A DNA stretch of 64,000 nt from Microtetraspora niveoalba (GTDB lineage Bacteria > Actinomycetota > Actinomycetes > Streptosporangiales > Streptosporangiaceae): the NCBI RefSeq assembly GCF_001570405.1, contig NZ_BBYM01000006.1, forward strand, positions 135,102 to 199,101, in the 5' to 3' direction. Positions 8,097 through 18,380 of the stretch are shown in pieces. The position numbers and the translations under genes are program-made. The notes under the pieces were generated by a model that was given only the letters and a program-made list of their open reading frames with translations, did no database searches and was not told where the DNA came from. Numbering within the stretch: the first letter of the stretch is position 1; every line of letters starts with the position of its first letter.

Positions 8097-9281
8097 TCAC
8101 CGGCCCCGGGCCCCGATCGTACGGCGGACCGCGTCGAGGAGGGAGGCGGCCCTCCGGTCCGGCACGCCTTCCTGGACGCGGTTCATGACATAGCCGAAGG
8201 CGAGGCCGTTCGCCGGGTCGGCGAAGCCGAGCGAGCCGCCGTACCCGGGGAACCCGAAGGCGGTCGGGCTGTACCAGAAGGCGTCGGGGGTCGGCAGGCC
8301 GAAGCCGGTGCCGATCCGGACGGGCACCCGCAGGACGCGGTCGATCCCGCTGACCCGCTCCGCGGTCGCCGCGGCCAGGGTCTCCGGCGCGAGTATGCGA
8401 TGCCCGTCGACCTCGCCGATGAGCGCGGCGTAGAAGCGGGCCAGCGCGCGGGCCGTGCAGATGCCGTTGGTCGAGGGCATCTCGGCGGACCGCTCGGCCG
8501 GGTCGTCGTGGTCGAGCGGCGGCGTGACGACGCCCATCGCGCGCCTGGTCAGCGACGTGGGATCGGCGTAGGCCCGCATCACCTCGCGTGCGGGTCCGGG
8601 GAGGGTGTCCAGGTCGATCCGGGCGAACGCGTCCATGTCGATCGGGTCGGCGACGATCCGGCTGACCCGGTGGTGCTCGGTCTCCGGCAGCCCGATCCAC
8701 AGGTCGAGGCCGAGCGGCGCGGCGATCTCGTCGGCGAGGAACGTGCCGATGCCGCGGCCGGTCACCCGGCGGACGACCTCCCCGACCAGCCAGCCGTACG
8801 TGTGCGCGTGGTAGCCGTGCTCGGTGCCCGGTTCCCAGAAGGGGCGCTGCGCGGCCAGCGCGGTCACCATGGGGTGCCAGGCGATCGCCTCCGCCGGCGT
8901 GATCGGGTGGTCGAGCGCGGGCAGTCCGGCCTGGTGGGTGAGCAGCCAGCGGACCGGGACGCGGTCCTTCCCGTTCGCGGCGAACTCGGGCCAGTACTCG
9001 GCGACGGGCGCGTCGAGGTCCAGCTCGCCCCGCTGGGCCAGCAGGTGTGCGCAGGCGGCGGTGACGCCCTTCGTGGTGGAGAACACGACCTGCAGGGTGT
9101 CGCGCTCCCAGGGGCGGCCGGTTCCGGGGTCGGCGACTCCTCCCCACAGGTCGACGACCTTCCTGCCGTGCAGGTAGACGGCGACCGCCGCGCCCACCTC
9201 CTGACCTCCGGCCAGATTGGCCGCGAACGCGTCACGCACTCCTTCGAATCCGGGTGCGGTGTCTCCGCCGATTTCGGGCAT
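8097..9281 (-). CDS. Serine hydrolase of the class C beta-lactamase / EstB esterase family
   Basis: 394 residues from ATG 9281, preceded by GGAAGGGG at good spacing; an upstream in-frame ATG (9302) lacks one. The SxxK motif is Ser68-Thr-Thr-Lys71 (FSTTKG), giving the nucleophile and general base. GYHAHTYGW holds the likely catalytic tyrosine, and GFPGYGGSLGF matches the C-terminal glycine-rich strand of the family. No signal peptide is seen, which favours an intracellular esterase over a secreted beta-lactamase. Substrate unknown. It probably shares a transcript with the small HTH gene 42 bases upstream. Confidence 0.9.
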   Translation of the reverse strand: MPEIGGDTAPGFEGVRDAFAANLAGGQEVGAAVAVYLHGRKVVDLWGGVADPGTGRPWERDTLQVVFSTTKGVTAACAHLLAQRGELDLDAPVAEYWPEFAANGKDRVPVRWLLTHQAGLPALDHPITPAEAIAWHPMVTALAAQRPFWEPGTEHGYHAHTYGWLVGEVVRRVTGRGIGTFLADEIAAPLGLDLWIGLPETEHHRVSRIVADPIDMDAFARIDLDTLPGPAREVMRAYADPTSLTRRAMGVVTPPLDHDDPAERSAEMPSTNGICTARALARFYAALIGEVDGHRILAPETLAAATAERVSGIDRVLRVPVRIGTGFGLPTPDAFWYSPTAFGFPGYGGSLGFADPANGLAFGYVMNRVQEGVPDRRAASLLDAVRRTIGARGR

Positions 9282-9323
9282 GCGGCATCCCCTTCCGTGC
9301 ATTGGGGCGTGTCGCCGGAAGCG

Positions 9324-9701
9324 CTACCGGCGCCAGCTCTCGATGAGCCAGGCGCAGATCTCCGGCTCGGTCATCTCCGGAAACTCTTCGGTGAACGTGG
9401 CGAGCGCGCGCATCGCCTCGTCGCGGGTGAAGCCGCGCGCGGCCGCCGCCTTGAGGTACTCCTGGCGTGCGGCGGAGGGACGGCCGCCGCCCGCGCCGCG
9501 GCCCGGCAGGCCGTCGCGCCACCGCACGATCTCGTCCAGCCGGTCAGCCCGCCAGCCGGGAGCCCCATCGACGTCGACGTCGGGCTCGGGAAACGGGTGA
9601 CTCGAACCGCTCGGATAGCGGGCGCGCCACTTGTGCACCGCGTGCCGGCTCACTCCCAGCGCCTCGCCGATGCCGAGAACGCCGAGGAAGTGCTCGGTCA
9701 T
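9324..9701 (-). CDS. Small protein with excisionase/MerR-like helix-turn-helix
   Basis: 125 residues. The first 30 residues (GIGEALGVSRHAVHKWRARYP) form a helix-turn-helix of the kind that reads a single site, as in AlpA/MerR N-termini. The middle is Pro/Gly-rich. The C-terminal part (EYLKAAAARGFTRDEAMRA onward) looks helical and is not recognised. It is divergent from the ABC-F gene and faces a region with several short inverted and direct repeats, so it could regulate itself or that neighbour. No strong ribosome site is seen. Confidence 0.65.
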   Translation of the reverse strand: MTEHFLGVLGIGEALGVSRHAVHKWRARYPSGSSHPFPEPDVDVDGAPGWRADRLDEIVRWRDGLPGRGAGGGRPSAARQEYLKAAAARGFTRDEAMRALATFTEEFPEMTEPEICAWLIESWRR

Positions 9702-10166
9702 GGCGCACCAACTTGTCTGTCCGGCCTCCTCCGTGGGCTCTCATTACTACCACGCCCGACGCGGAGTCCCGCTTCCGCGGGATGCGCCGAACATCGTCTC
9801 CGGTGGAGACAAGATTAACGGTGGAGACAAAACATCGTCAACGATGAAGACGATGTTCTTCTCGCGGTGGCGAATCGCCGGGAACGCGCCGTTAATGGGT
9901 GGCGTCCGCGGGGGAGGCGTGGGTACCGTGATCCCGCCCTGCCGCCTTCCGCTCGGAGAGTCCGTTGAAGTTCTGAGGTCGCCGACACCGCGCCCGTGAC
10001 CGCCGCCCATCGCGGCCGGTCGGCGCATCGACCTCAGCGGACCACTCCCTCGTGCCGGGTCCTCCCCGCCAGGGCGTCCCTCCCATCGGGCATGTGCCCG
10101 CGGTGTCCTCGCCTGTCTCGCGGCCGCGCCGCCGCTTTCCACGCCACGCCCCAGGGGAGCCGCCTC
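9702..10166. other. Divergent intergenic region before the ABC-F gene
   Basis: 465 bases separate the small HTH gene from the ABC-F gene. The left third holds the repeat cluster described separately. A frame from ATG 9844 (52 codons, MKTMFFSRWRIAG onward) could be a leader peptide of the type that controls some resistance ABC-F genes, but it lacks a well-placed ribosome site. I see no terminator. Confidence 0.4.
9791..9857. promoter_or_regulatory. Cluster of inverted and direct repeats (candidate operator)
   Basis: Three elements overlap: GTCTCC-GGT-GGAGAC (9796-9810); a 12-base direct repeat CGGTGGAGACAA at 9801-9812 and 9819-9830 (18 bases apart); and AACATCGTC-N9-GACGATGTT (9831-9857), containing a smaller dyad ATCGT-CA-ACGAT. 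The region is less GC-rich than its surroundings. It lies between divergent genes and is best read as a regulator binding region. Confidence 0.5.
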
Positions 10167-11810
<1,644 letters not shown>

Positions 11811-11873
11811 GAGAGCCTTGCCAGGAAAGTTCCAGGTTGACACATCCTGACGGCTGTCGGGAAAGTTATACGA

Positions 11874-12839
11874 GTGATCTCCCCGCGACTCTCCGCGCTC
11901 GCGCTCGCCGCGAGCCTGACGTTGACCCTGACGGCCTGCACCTCGATCGGGAACGGCGCCTCCTCCGGTCCCGGCGACGCCGCCGCCGGGACCGGGAAGG
12001 ACGCGGCGTCGTCGTCCGACGCCGCGCCCGCGCTCACCCCCGAGGCGTACCAGGTCGAACTGGACGCGGCGGGCGGGCCGGTCGGGACGGCGCTGCGGGA
12101 CATCTCCAAGGCCCGCACGCTCAAGTCGCTCGGCCAGCGCGTCCAGCGGGCGCGGAGCGCGGTGGAGACGGCGGCCGAGCGGCTCGGGCCGCTGCGGCCG
12201 CCCGCCGAGATCGGCACCGAGCACACCGACTACCTCGCCGCGCTGCGCGCGATGAACGGCAAGCTGGACGATCTGGGCCAGGCCGTGGACGACCGGTCGC
12301 TGTGCACCGCGTCGAGCGTGCTCGCCCGGCTCGGCAAGTCGAGCGAGTTCGGCGGCCTGAAGGAGGCCGGGGCCGACCTCGCCGGAGGCGGCGACTACAA
12401 GGGAGGCGTGATCGCCTTCACGCCGCCGAAGGAGCGGACCCGCCGGCTCGGCAACGGCACCATCCTCGCGTCGGCCGTCCGGGGCGGGAGGGGCACCCTC
12501 ACCGTGAAGAACGGCACGGCCGGCGACAGCGTCGTCAGCCTGGTCCTCGGCAAGAGGAAGGCCGTCAGCGTGTACGTGCGCAAGAACTCGACGGCCAAGG
12601 TGACGAACATCAAGGACGGCAAGTACCGCGTCTACTTCACGAGCGGCGTCGACTACGACCGCGCCGCGCGGGGGTTCACCCGCAACTGCGTCTACCAGAA
12701 GTTCGACGACCCGCTGCCGTACAAGACGACGTACACGGCGACGCAGATCCGCTGGGACACCTGGACGCTGACCCTCAACAAGATGATCGGGGGCAACGCG
12801 TCGACGAGCGACGTCTCCCCGGACGACTTCCCGGCCTGA
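11874..12839 (+). CDS. Putative lipoprotein, function unknown
   Basis: 321 residues from GTG 11874, with GGGAAAG as a possible ribosome site. The signal peptide ends in the lipobox LTAC, followed by a Ser/Ala/Gly-rich tether. Residues about 50-130 look helical (Ala/Arg-rich, with RPPAEIGTEHTDYLAALRAMNGKLDDL), and the C-terminal half looks beta-rich. No catalytic motif is recognised. A TTGACA hexamer at 11837 could be a -35 box, but no -10 box is found at the right distance. It is convergent with the zinc-ribbon gene across a strong terminator. Confidence 0.8.
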   Translation: MISPRLSALALAASLTLTLTACTSIGNGASSGPGDAAAGTGKDAASSSDAAPALTPEAYQVELDAAGGPVGTALRDISKARTLKSLGQRVQRARSAVETAAERLGPLRPPAEIGTEHTDYLAALRAMNGKLDDLGQAVDDRSLCTASSVLARLGKSSEFGGLKEAGADLAGGGDYKGGVIAFTPPKERTRRLGNGTILASAVRGGRGTLTVKNGTAGDSVVSLVLGKRKAVSVYVRKNSTAKVTNIKDGKYRVYFTSGVDYDRAARGFTRNCVYQKFDDPLPYKTTYTATQIRWDTWTLTLNKMIGGNASTSDVSPDDFPA

Positions 12840-12898
12840 CGCCCCGGCCGCGGGGCTGTCCTCCCGCTCGCCGCGCGCGAGGGGCCGGTACGACGACG

Positions 12899-12939
12899 AA
12901 GGCCGCGATCTCACGGGGATCCCGTGAGATCGCGGCCTT
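12899..12939. terminator. Bidirectional terminator hairpin
   Basis: A perfect 19-bp stem closes a 3-base loop (GAT); the core left arm is GGCCGCGATCTCACGGG. AA on one side and TTT on the other give short T-tracts in both directions. It sits between two convergent genes (stops at 12839 and 12960). Confidence 0.92.
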
Positions 12940-12959
12940 TCGCGTCGCCGGGGACGCGG

Positions 12960-13229
12960 TCAGCTCGAGAACAGCATGCCCACCCAGCTCCGCTCGTGGC
13001 GGTGGTGGTGCCCGTGGTGGCCGCCGTGCGGGGCGCCCCAGGCCGGAGCGCCGTGCGCGGGCGGCGGCGGCGGCGCGTAGTGCTGCTGCGCCCACTGGCT
13101 CTCCAGGCGGGTCAGCGTCTCCAGCTCGCCGTAGTCGAGGAAGATGCCGCGGCAGTTGTCGCACTGCTCGATGTGGATCCCGTTGCGGTCGAACGTCCGC
13201 ATGTTCCCGCGGCACTTGGGGCACTGCAT
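12960..13229 (-). CDS. Small zinc-ribbon (TFIIB-type) protein with His-rich tail
   Basis: 89 residues. Cys3, Cys6, Cys23 and Cys26 form a CPKC...CDNC zinc ribbon of the zf-TFIIB family. Residues 50-80 are Pro- and His-rich (APPPPPAHGAP, then HGGHHGHHHRHERS), and the end is hydrophobic. Members are small and widespread in bacteria, with no firm biochemical role. The His-rich tail could bind Zn or Ni, which is inference. Confidence 0.85.
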   Translation of the reverse strand: MQCPKCRGNMRTFDRNGIHIEQCDNCRGIFLDYGELETLTRLESQWAQQHYAPPPPPAHGAPAWGAPHGGHHGHHHRHERSWVGMLFSS

Positions 13230-13272
13230 CAGATCTGTCTCCTTGATCGGGTAACCGGCTGGGTACCGCTGT

Positions 13273-13320
13273 GCTGCTCGGGTGGTGCTGTGCTGCTGGG
13301 TCGCTGCTCGGGTGGTGCTG
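13273..13320. repeat. 18-bp direct repeat, period 30
   Basis: GCTGCTCGGGTGGTGCTG occurs at 13273-13290 and 13303-13320, with further partial copies of GGTGGTGC just downstream. It lies in the 126-base gap between the zinc-ribbon gene and the kinase-like gene. It looks like replication slippage with no sign of function. Confidence 0.75.
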
Positions 13321-13355
13321 GGTGGTGCCGGGCACTGCTCGGCCGCGCCCCCGGG

Positions 13356-14414
13356 TCAGGCCCGTGCGGACGCGAGGATCCTCTCGCAGGAGGACACCAG
13401 CGCCCGCGCCGTCCCGTCGAGCGGCCGCCCGGCCCGCCGCGCCGTCGCGACCGCCGTGGCGGCCAGTTGGACGGTCAACGCCCGGGCCGGCGGGTCGAGT
13501 TCCCTCCACGGATCGTCCGGGCCGACCGCGACGCCGCCCGCCGCCAGGTAGGCGCCGAGGAACCGGTCCCAGGCCGACGTGGCGAGCAGGCCGGAGGCGA
13601 ACCAGGCGGCCGGGCGGGCCAGGTCCCACGCCGGGTCGCCCCATCCGAGGTCGTCCGGGTCGATCAACGTCCAGGCCCCGCCGATCCTGACGAGCTGCCC
13701 GAGGTGCCAGTCCCCGTGGACCAGCGCGGACCGCGTCGCGGTCGGCCGCGGTTCCCGGCGACCGGCGGCGAGGCTGCTCCAGGGAAGGGTCCCGTACGCG
13801 GCGCGGATCGCGGGCGGGACGCCGGGCAGGCCGTCGAGCGCGGCGACGGCCCGCGTGAGCCGCGCCGTGCCGCCCGCCGGAGGAAGCTCCGGCGGCGCGG
13901 GAAGCGCGTGCAGCCGGGCCAGCAGCCGCGCCCCCTCCTCCCACGGCGCGTCGTCGTCCCCGGCCTCCAGGTCGGCGGGGGTCAGCGGCTCGCCCGCCGG
14001 CCAGATCGTGACCAACCGGGCGTCCAGCCGCTCCATGCCGAGCGGGGCGAGCATCAGGCCGGGCAGCCGCCCCGCCACGTCCAGCCGGGCCCGCAGGTCG
14101 TCCTCCGACGTCCCCTCGGGATGCGCCTTGAGCACGACGTCGCCCACCCGGACCACCACGACCCCGCCCCCGGCGCGCTGGGGGTCGGTGGCGGCGTCCG
14201 CCGTGCCCGGGCGAGGGGGGACGACCCTGTCCGCCGGTTCCACTGGTGAGGACCCGGGGGCCGAGCCGGTCCCGGCGCTCCGCTTGAGCACGGTCACCGG
14301 GCCCTCGCGGGGCGCGAGCCGTACGAGACGGGCGATCAGGTCCGCGCCGGGCGCGCCCGGCGGAGCGGCGGAGGAGAGCACGGCCCCGGCCGGTCCCGCC
14401 GACGGTTCGATCAT
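13356..14414 (-). CDS. APH/choline-kinase-fold phosphotransferase
   Basis: 352 residues. Near residue 232 is LVHGDWHLGQ, the Brenner-type catalytic motif HGDxxxxN with Gln in the Asn position, followed by LIDPDDLGWGDPAWDLARP, which carries the metal-binding Asp. The fold is that of aminoglycoside phosphotransferases and related small-molecule kinases. The substrate cannot be read, and antibiotic resistance should not be assumed. The start is 22 bases from the divergent oxidoreductase start, and the two promoters overlap. Confidence 0.85.
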   Translation of the reverse strand: MIEPSAGPAGAVLSSAAPPGAPGADLIARLVRLAPREGPVTVLKRSAGTGSAPGSSPVEPADRVVPPRPGTADAATDPQRAGGGVVVVRVGDVVLKAHPEGTSEDDLRARLDVAGRLPGLMLAPLGMERLDARLVTIWPAGEPLTPADLEAGDDDAPWEEGARLLARLHALPAPPELPPAGGTARLTRAVAALDGLPGVPPAIRAAYGTLPWSSLAAGRREPRPTATRSALVHGDWHLGQLVRIGGAWTLIDPDDLGWGDPAWDLARPAAWFASGLLATSAWDRFLGAYLAAGGVAVGPDDPWRELDPPARALTVQLAATAVATARRAGRPLDGTARALVSSCERILASARA

Positions 14415-14436
14415 GGCCCCAGCCTATGGTGCCCCT
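14415..14436. promoter_or_regulatory. Overlapping divergent leaderless promoters in a 22-bp gap
   Basis: Rightward: TATGGT (14425-14430), then exactly 6 bases, then ATG 14437. Leftward: TAGGCT (complement of 14421-14426), then exactly 6 bases, then ATG of the phosphotransferase at 14414. Both fit the TANNNT box at the leaderless distance. The two -10 boxes share 2 bases, and no ribosome site exists on either side. Confidence 0.7.
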
Positions 14437-15336
14437 ATGAGGATTGGCTTTGCCGTACCGGTCTCCGGCTCCTGGGCGACGCCGGGGAACATGAAGCGGA
14501 TCGCGCGCCGCGCCGAGGAGCTGGGTTACCACGAGGTGTGGTCCTTCCAGCGGCTGCTCTACCCGGTCGGGCACCAGATGGGGCCGGTGTACCGGAGCGT
14601 GCGGGATCCGATCGTCGGCCTGTCCTACCTGGCGGGCCTCACCGACCGGATCCGTCTCGGCGTCGCGGTGCTGAACCTGCCGTTCGTCTCGCCCGCCCTG
14701 ATGGCCAAGCAGCTCGCCACCCTGCAGGACGTGTCGGGCGGGCGGCTGGACGTCGGGCTCGGCCTCGGCTGGCTTCCCGAGGAGTTCCGTGCGTCCGGTG
14801 TCCCGATGGAGCGCAGGGGGAGGCGCGGGGAGGAGTACGTCGACATCCTCCGCCGTCTCTGGACGGACGACGTGGTGGAGCACAAGGGCGAGTTCTACGA
14901 GCTGCCGCCGGTCCACCAGGACCCGAAGCCGGTCACCGCGCCCCCGATCCTGCTCGGCGGCACGGCCGCCGTGGCGCTGCGCCGGGCGGGGCGGATCGCC
15001 GACGGCTGGATCAGCTCCAGCCGCGCCGACCTCGGGACGATCGACGAGCAGATCGCGATCGTCAAGAACGCGGCGCGCGAGGCGGGGCGCGCCCCCGAGG
15101 CCCTGCGGTTCGTCTGCCGGGGCGTCACCCGCGTGCTCGCGGCCGACGAGGGGCCGCTCACCGGGTCCTACGAGAAGATCCGCGCCGACGTCGCCGCCCT
15201 CGGGGAGAAGGGGGTGACGGAGGTCTTCCACGACCTCAACTTCGACCCCGAGATCGGCAACCCGGACGCGGACCCCGCGGAGTCGATGCGCCGGGCGGAG
15301 GAGGCCCTCGAAGCCCTCGCCCCCGCCCGGTCCTGA
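14437..15336 (+). CDS. LLM-class, probably F420-dependent oxidoreductase
   Basis: 299 residues, luciferase-like TIM barrel over the whole length. Family segments include RIGFAVPVSGSWATP at the N-terminus, LGVAVLNLPFVSPALMAKQ, GGRLDVGLGLGWLPEEF and the LLGG...ALRRAGRIADGWISS cofactor-side region. These match the actinobacterial F420-dependent group of luciferase-like monooxygenases; F420 use is inferred from family resemblance. Substrate unknown. Probably a leaderless transcript. Confidence 0.88.
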   Translation: MRIGFAVPVSGSWATPGNMKRIARRAEELGYHEVWSFQRLLYPVGHQMGPVYRSVRDPIVGLSYLAGLTDRIRLGVAVLNLPFVSPALMAKQLATLQDVSGGRLDVGLGLGWLPEEFRASGVPMERRGRRGEEYVDILRRLWTDDVVEHKGEFYELPPVHQDPKPVTAPPILLGGTAAVALRRAGRIADGWISSSRADLGTIDEQIAIVKNAAREAGRAPEALRFVCRGVTRVLAADEGPLTGSYEKIRADVAALGEKGVTEVFHDLNFDPEIGNPDADPAESMRRAEEALEALAPARS

Positions 15337-15509
15337 TCCCAGCCCTTCGCCGTCGGGGCCCGCGTGCCACGCGTTCGGTCCCGCGGCGGGGCGTCCGCCG
15401 ACCGGCCGAGTTCAGGTCTTTCGCGGCCGGGGCCGGAGTGCCACGCCGCGCGGCCGGCCCCCGCGAACGAGCGCGCGGAGGCCGGCCGCGTACGAGACGG
15501 CGGACCGGT

Positions 15510-15782
15510 TCACCCTTCCCCGGCGAAGGAGAGGCCGTTGCCGGCGAGGGTCAGGCGAAGCAGGTCCACCGCCTTGGGGCCCACGCCGTGCAGGCGGCCG
15601 ATGTCCGCCGCGCTGACCCGGGTGAACTGGTCCAGACGCGTGAAACCGGCGGCGACGAGAGCTCGCCGGGCGGGCCTGGAGAGGCCCTGGGGAAGGCTCA
15701 CCTCGTCGTCCACGGAAGCGGTGGGCGAGCCCGCGCCGGCCCCCGCCTTCACGCCGTCGACGTCCACATTGTCGGTCGTCAT
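15510..15782 (-). CDS. Small helix-hairpin-helix DNA-binding-like protein
   Basis: 90 residues. After an acidic N-terminal 30 residues, the sequence SRPARRALVAAGFTRLDQF...SAADIGRLHGVGPKAVDLLR matches the HhH fold seen in the RNA polymerase alpha C-terminal domain and in helix-hairpin-helix proteins. HGVGPKAVD is the hairpin. It may bind DNA or be a small adaptor. AAGGGA precedes the ATG. It is a single gene, convergent with the oxidoreductase. Confidence 0.75.
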   Translation of the reverse strand: MTTDNVDVDGVKAGAGAGSPTASVDDEVSLPQGLSRPARRALVAAGFTRLDQFTRVSAADIGRLHGVGPKAVDLLRLTLAGNGLSFAGEG

Positions 15783-15942
15783 GCCGTCATCCCTTCATCT
15801 CCGGTGCCGGCGCGTCCCAGCTGAGCGCGCCCTTTCCCGTAATACGGATCGGCACGCGGAAACTCATCGCCGGTCCGGAAGTTCCGTAAGGAGGGGAGCG
15901 GCGGCGTGCCTCCCGTCCCCGCCGCCCACGCCGAGCCGCGGC

Positions 15943-16923
15943 TCAACGGACGGCGGGAGGCTCGAGAGCGGCGGGCAGGCCGAAGAGCGGGAACAGGCGC
16001 GCGGCGTCGAGGTAGGTCGTCGTCTCGCCGATCAGGCCGCCGGAGAACTCGATGACGATGAGCGCGAACGGCTCGAAGCGGCCGTCCGGCCCGCCGGGGC
16101 GGTACTGCGCGAACGCGGGCGAGCCGTTGGCGGCGGTCGGCACCAGGCGCGCGCCCTCACACGGCCGCCCGGCGGCGAGCAGCGCCCGGCGGATCTCACC
16201 GCGACCGCGCAACCACCACGGGAACGGCGGCATCGACATGGTGGCGTCCTCGTGCAGCAGCGACACGAGGGTCTCCACGTCGTAGCGTTCGAAAGCCTCG
16301 CAGTAGCGGGCGAGGAGCCGTCGTCGCGCCCGGTCCATCGAGGCGAACGGTTCGGCGGGAGGGACGTCGAGGGTCTTCAGGGTCTCGCGAGCGCGTTGCA
16401 GCGCGCTGGTGACCGACGCGACCGTGGTGTCCAGCAAGCGCGCGACCTCGTCCGCCTTCCACGACAGCACGTCGCGCAGGATCAGCACCGCCCTCTGGCG
16501 GGGCGGCAGGTGCTGGAGCGCGGCGACGAACGCCAGGCGGATCGTCTCGCGCCGCGCCGCCAGCTCCGCCGGATCGCCTCCCGCGGGTAGGGCGCGGCCG
16601 TCCGGGATCGGCTCCAGCCAGGCGCTCGGCGGCAGCGGCGCGCCGATGTCGGGCCCGGCCTGCGCGGACGGGCCGAGGTCCATCGCGCGGGCGCGGCGCT
16701 GCGCGCTGCGCAGCATGTCCAGGCAGATGTTGGTGGCGATGCCGTACAGCCAGGACCGCAACGTCCCCCGGGCCGGGTCGAAGCGGTCGCGGTTGCGCCA
16801 GGCGCGCACCAGGGTCTCCTGTACGGCGTCCTCCGTCTCGAACGCCGAGCCGAGCATCCGGTAGCAATAACCGCCGAGCTCCACCCGGAACCGCTCGAGG
16901 TCGATCTCGCCGGAATCGCGCAT
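15943..16923 (-). CDS. ECF sigma factor with SnoaL-like C-terminal domain (SigG/SigX5 type)
   Basis: 326 residues from ATG 16923, with GGAAGGA at ideal spacing. Region 2 (YCYRMLGSAFETEDAVQETLVRAWR...LYGIATNICLDMLR) and region 4 (LPPRQRAVLILRDVLSWKADEVARLLDTTVASVTSALQRAR) are clear. The last 120 residues (ARYCEAFERYDVETLVSLLHEDATMSMPPFPWWLRGR) form a SnoaL/NTF2-like domain. ECF factors with this tail are regulated through the tail rather than by a membrane anti-sigma factor, and no anti-sigma gene is adjacent. The signal is unknown. Confidence 0.9.
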   Translation of the reverse strand: MRDSGEIDLERFRVELGGYCYRMLGSAFETEDAVQETLVRAWRNRDRFDPARGTLRSWLYGIATNICLDMLRSAQRRARAMDLGPSAQAGPDIGAPLPPSAWLEPIPDGRALPAGGDPAELAARRETIRLAFVAALQHLPPRQRAVLILRDVLSWKADEVARLLDTTVASVTSALQRARETLKTLDVPPAEPFASMDRARRRLLARYCEAFERYDVETLVSLLHEDATMSMPPFPWWLRGRGEIRRALLAAGRPCEGARLVPTAANGSPAFAQYRPGGPDGRFEPFALIVIEFSGGLIGETTTYLDAARLFPLFGLPAALEPPAVR

Positions 16924-17121
16924 CGGGGTCCTTCCTGCGTCGCCCGCGGCCGGCAACGTCCTCACCCGGGAATCACCCGGGGCGGGACGGCCGAAGCCAC
17001 GATATCGGGCGCCCCTCGGAAGCCGGCACGCGCTCACGCCCGTGGGGCGGCCTCCCGCCCGCGCGGTCGTCGCCCCGAGGCCGGGCCGCCGGGCCGTCTC
17101 CGCGGCCGTGCGGCCCGGCGG

Positions 17122-18168
17122 TCACGCGGTCATGCCGTACGCCTGGGCGATGAGCCGGTAGGAGCGCAGCCGCGCCTCGGCGCCGTGGACCATCGTGGTG
17201 ATCATGAGTTCGTCGGCGCCGGTGCGCTTGCGCAGCTCCTCCAGGCCCGCGCGCACTCCTTCGGCGTCCCCGTACACCACGTTGGACAGCCGCTCGCGGA
17301 CGAAGTCCGTCTCCATAGGCGTGAACGGGTACGCCTCGGCGGTCTCCGGCGACGGGAACAGGCCCGGCGCGCCACGGCGCATGCGCAGCCACGAGAGCGC
17401 CCCCGGCATGGCCTGCCGGAGCGCCTCCGCCTCGGTGTCCGCCGCCACGGCCGCCACGCCGATCAGCGCGTACGGCTCGGAGAGGACCTCCGAGGGGCGG
17501 AACGAGGACCGGTAGAGGTCGAGCGCCGGCTCGGTGTTCGCCGCGCTGAAGTGGTGGGCGAAGGCGAAGGGCAGCCCGAGCAGCCCGGCCAGCCGGGCGC
17601 TGAACCCGCTGGACCCGAGCAGCCAGATGGGCGGCCGGTCGCCGCCGCGCGGGATCGCCTGGATCCTCGCGTACGGGTGCCCCTCGGGGAAGGCGCCGTC
17701 GAGGAAGGCGGTCAGCTCCGCCACCTGCTCGGGGAACGCGTCGGGGTCGACGTCGGCCGAGCGGCGCAGGGCGTTCGCGGTGGCCATGTCGGTGCCGGGG
17801 GCGCGGCCGAGCCCGAGGTCGATCCGTCCGGGATGCAGGGCGTGCAGCGTGCCGAACTGCTCGGCGACGACCAGCGGGGCGTGGTTGGGCAGCATGACAC
17901 CGCCCGAGCCGACCCTGATCGAACGTGTCGCCGCCGCGAGATGGGCGATGATCACCGCGGGGGAGGAGCTGGCCACGCCGGGCATTCCGTGATGTTCGGC
18001 GACCCAGATGCGGTGGTAGCCCCACTCCTCGGCGCGTTTCGCCAGCTCGGTGGCCGCTCGGAGCGACTCGGCGGGGTCGCTCCCCTCACCGACGGTCGCG
18101 AGTTCGAGGATCGACAGGGGGAGGTCGGCGGTCCCGCGCGGGACGCCGCGAATGATGTCCGTGCTCAC
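17122..18168 (-). CDS. LLM-class flavin-dependent oxidoreductase (FMN-type)
   Basis: 348 residues from GTG 18168 (GTG 18177 is possible). [86 protein letters not shown] and [17 protein letters not shown] are hallmarks of the FMN-dependent luciferase-like group with the AEHH motif. These are stand-alone monooxygenases or reductases, usually needing a separate flavin reductase. No neighbour suggests the substrate. Confidence 0.87.
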   Translation of the reverse strand: MSTDIIRGVPRGTADLPLSILELATVGEGSDPAESLRAATELAKRAEEWGYHRIWVAEHHGMPGVASSSPAVIIAHLAAATRSIRVGSGGVMLPNHAPLVVAEQFGTLHALHPGRIDLGLGRAPGTDMATANALRRSADVDPDAFPEQVAELTAFLDGAFPEGHPYARIQAIPRGGDRPPIWLLGSSGFSARLAGLLGLPFAFAHHFSAANTEPALDLYRSSFRPSEVLSEPYALIGVAAVAADTEAEALRQAMPGALSWLRMRRGAPGLFPSPETAEAYPFTPMETDFVRERLSNVVYGDAEGVRAGLEELRKRTGADELMITTMVHGAEARLRSYRLIAQAYGMTA

Positions 18169-18323
18169 TCCGACCACAACCGGAGCGGTCTTCCGTTTAT
18201 TTCCCTCCGGTGCCGCGTGTGACGGCCGGTGGACGGGGCTCCCCGCGCACGTCCTCCGGCGCCACGTCGAGGACCGGTCCGTCCCGCGGCGCCGGCGGCT
18301 CTCACGCGTCCGGGGCCGGAAAG

Positions 18324-18362
18324 CGGTCGAGGGGAGCGCTCCGTGAGCGCTCCCCTCGACCG
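18324..18362 (-). terminator. Terminator of the amino acid importer operon
   Basis: A perfect 17-bp stem (left arm CGGTCGAGGGGAGCGCT, loop CCGTG) lies 18 bases past the ATPase stop in the direction of transcription. There is only a short pyrimidine tract after it, as is usual in actinobacteria. Confidence 0.88.
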
Positions 18363-18380
18363 CCGTGCGGCACGCCGTGC

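Noticed and set aside
9844-9999. 52-codon leader peptide for the ABC-F gene
   Set aside because: The nearest ribosome-like sequence is too far upstream and the codon pattern shows no stalling motif I recognise, so it is not listed as a gene.
11837-11872. Full promoter for the lipoprotein gene from TTGACA and TATACG
   Set aside because: The spacer would be 24 bases, too long for a normal sigma-70 type promoter.
13356-14414. Calling the APH-fold protein an aminoglycoside resistance gene
   Set aside because: The fold covers many small-molecule kinases, the catalytic Asn position is Gln, and nothing nearby indicates resistance.
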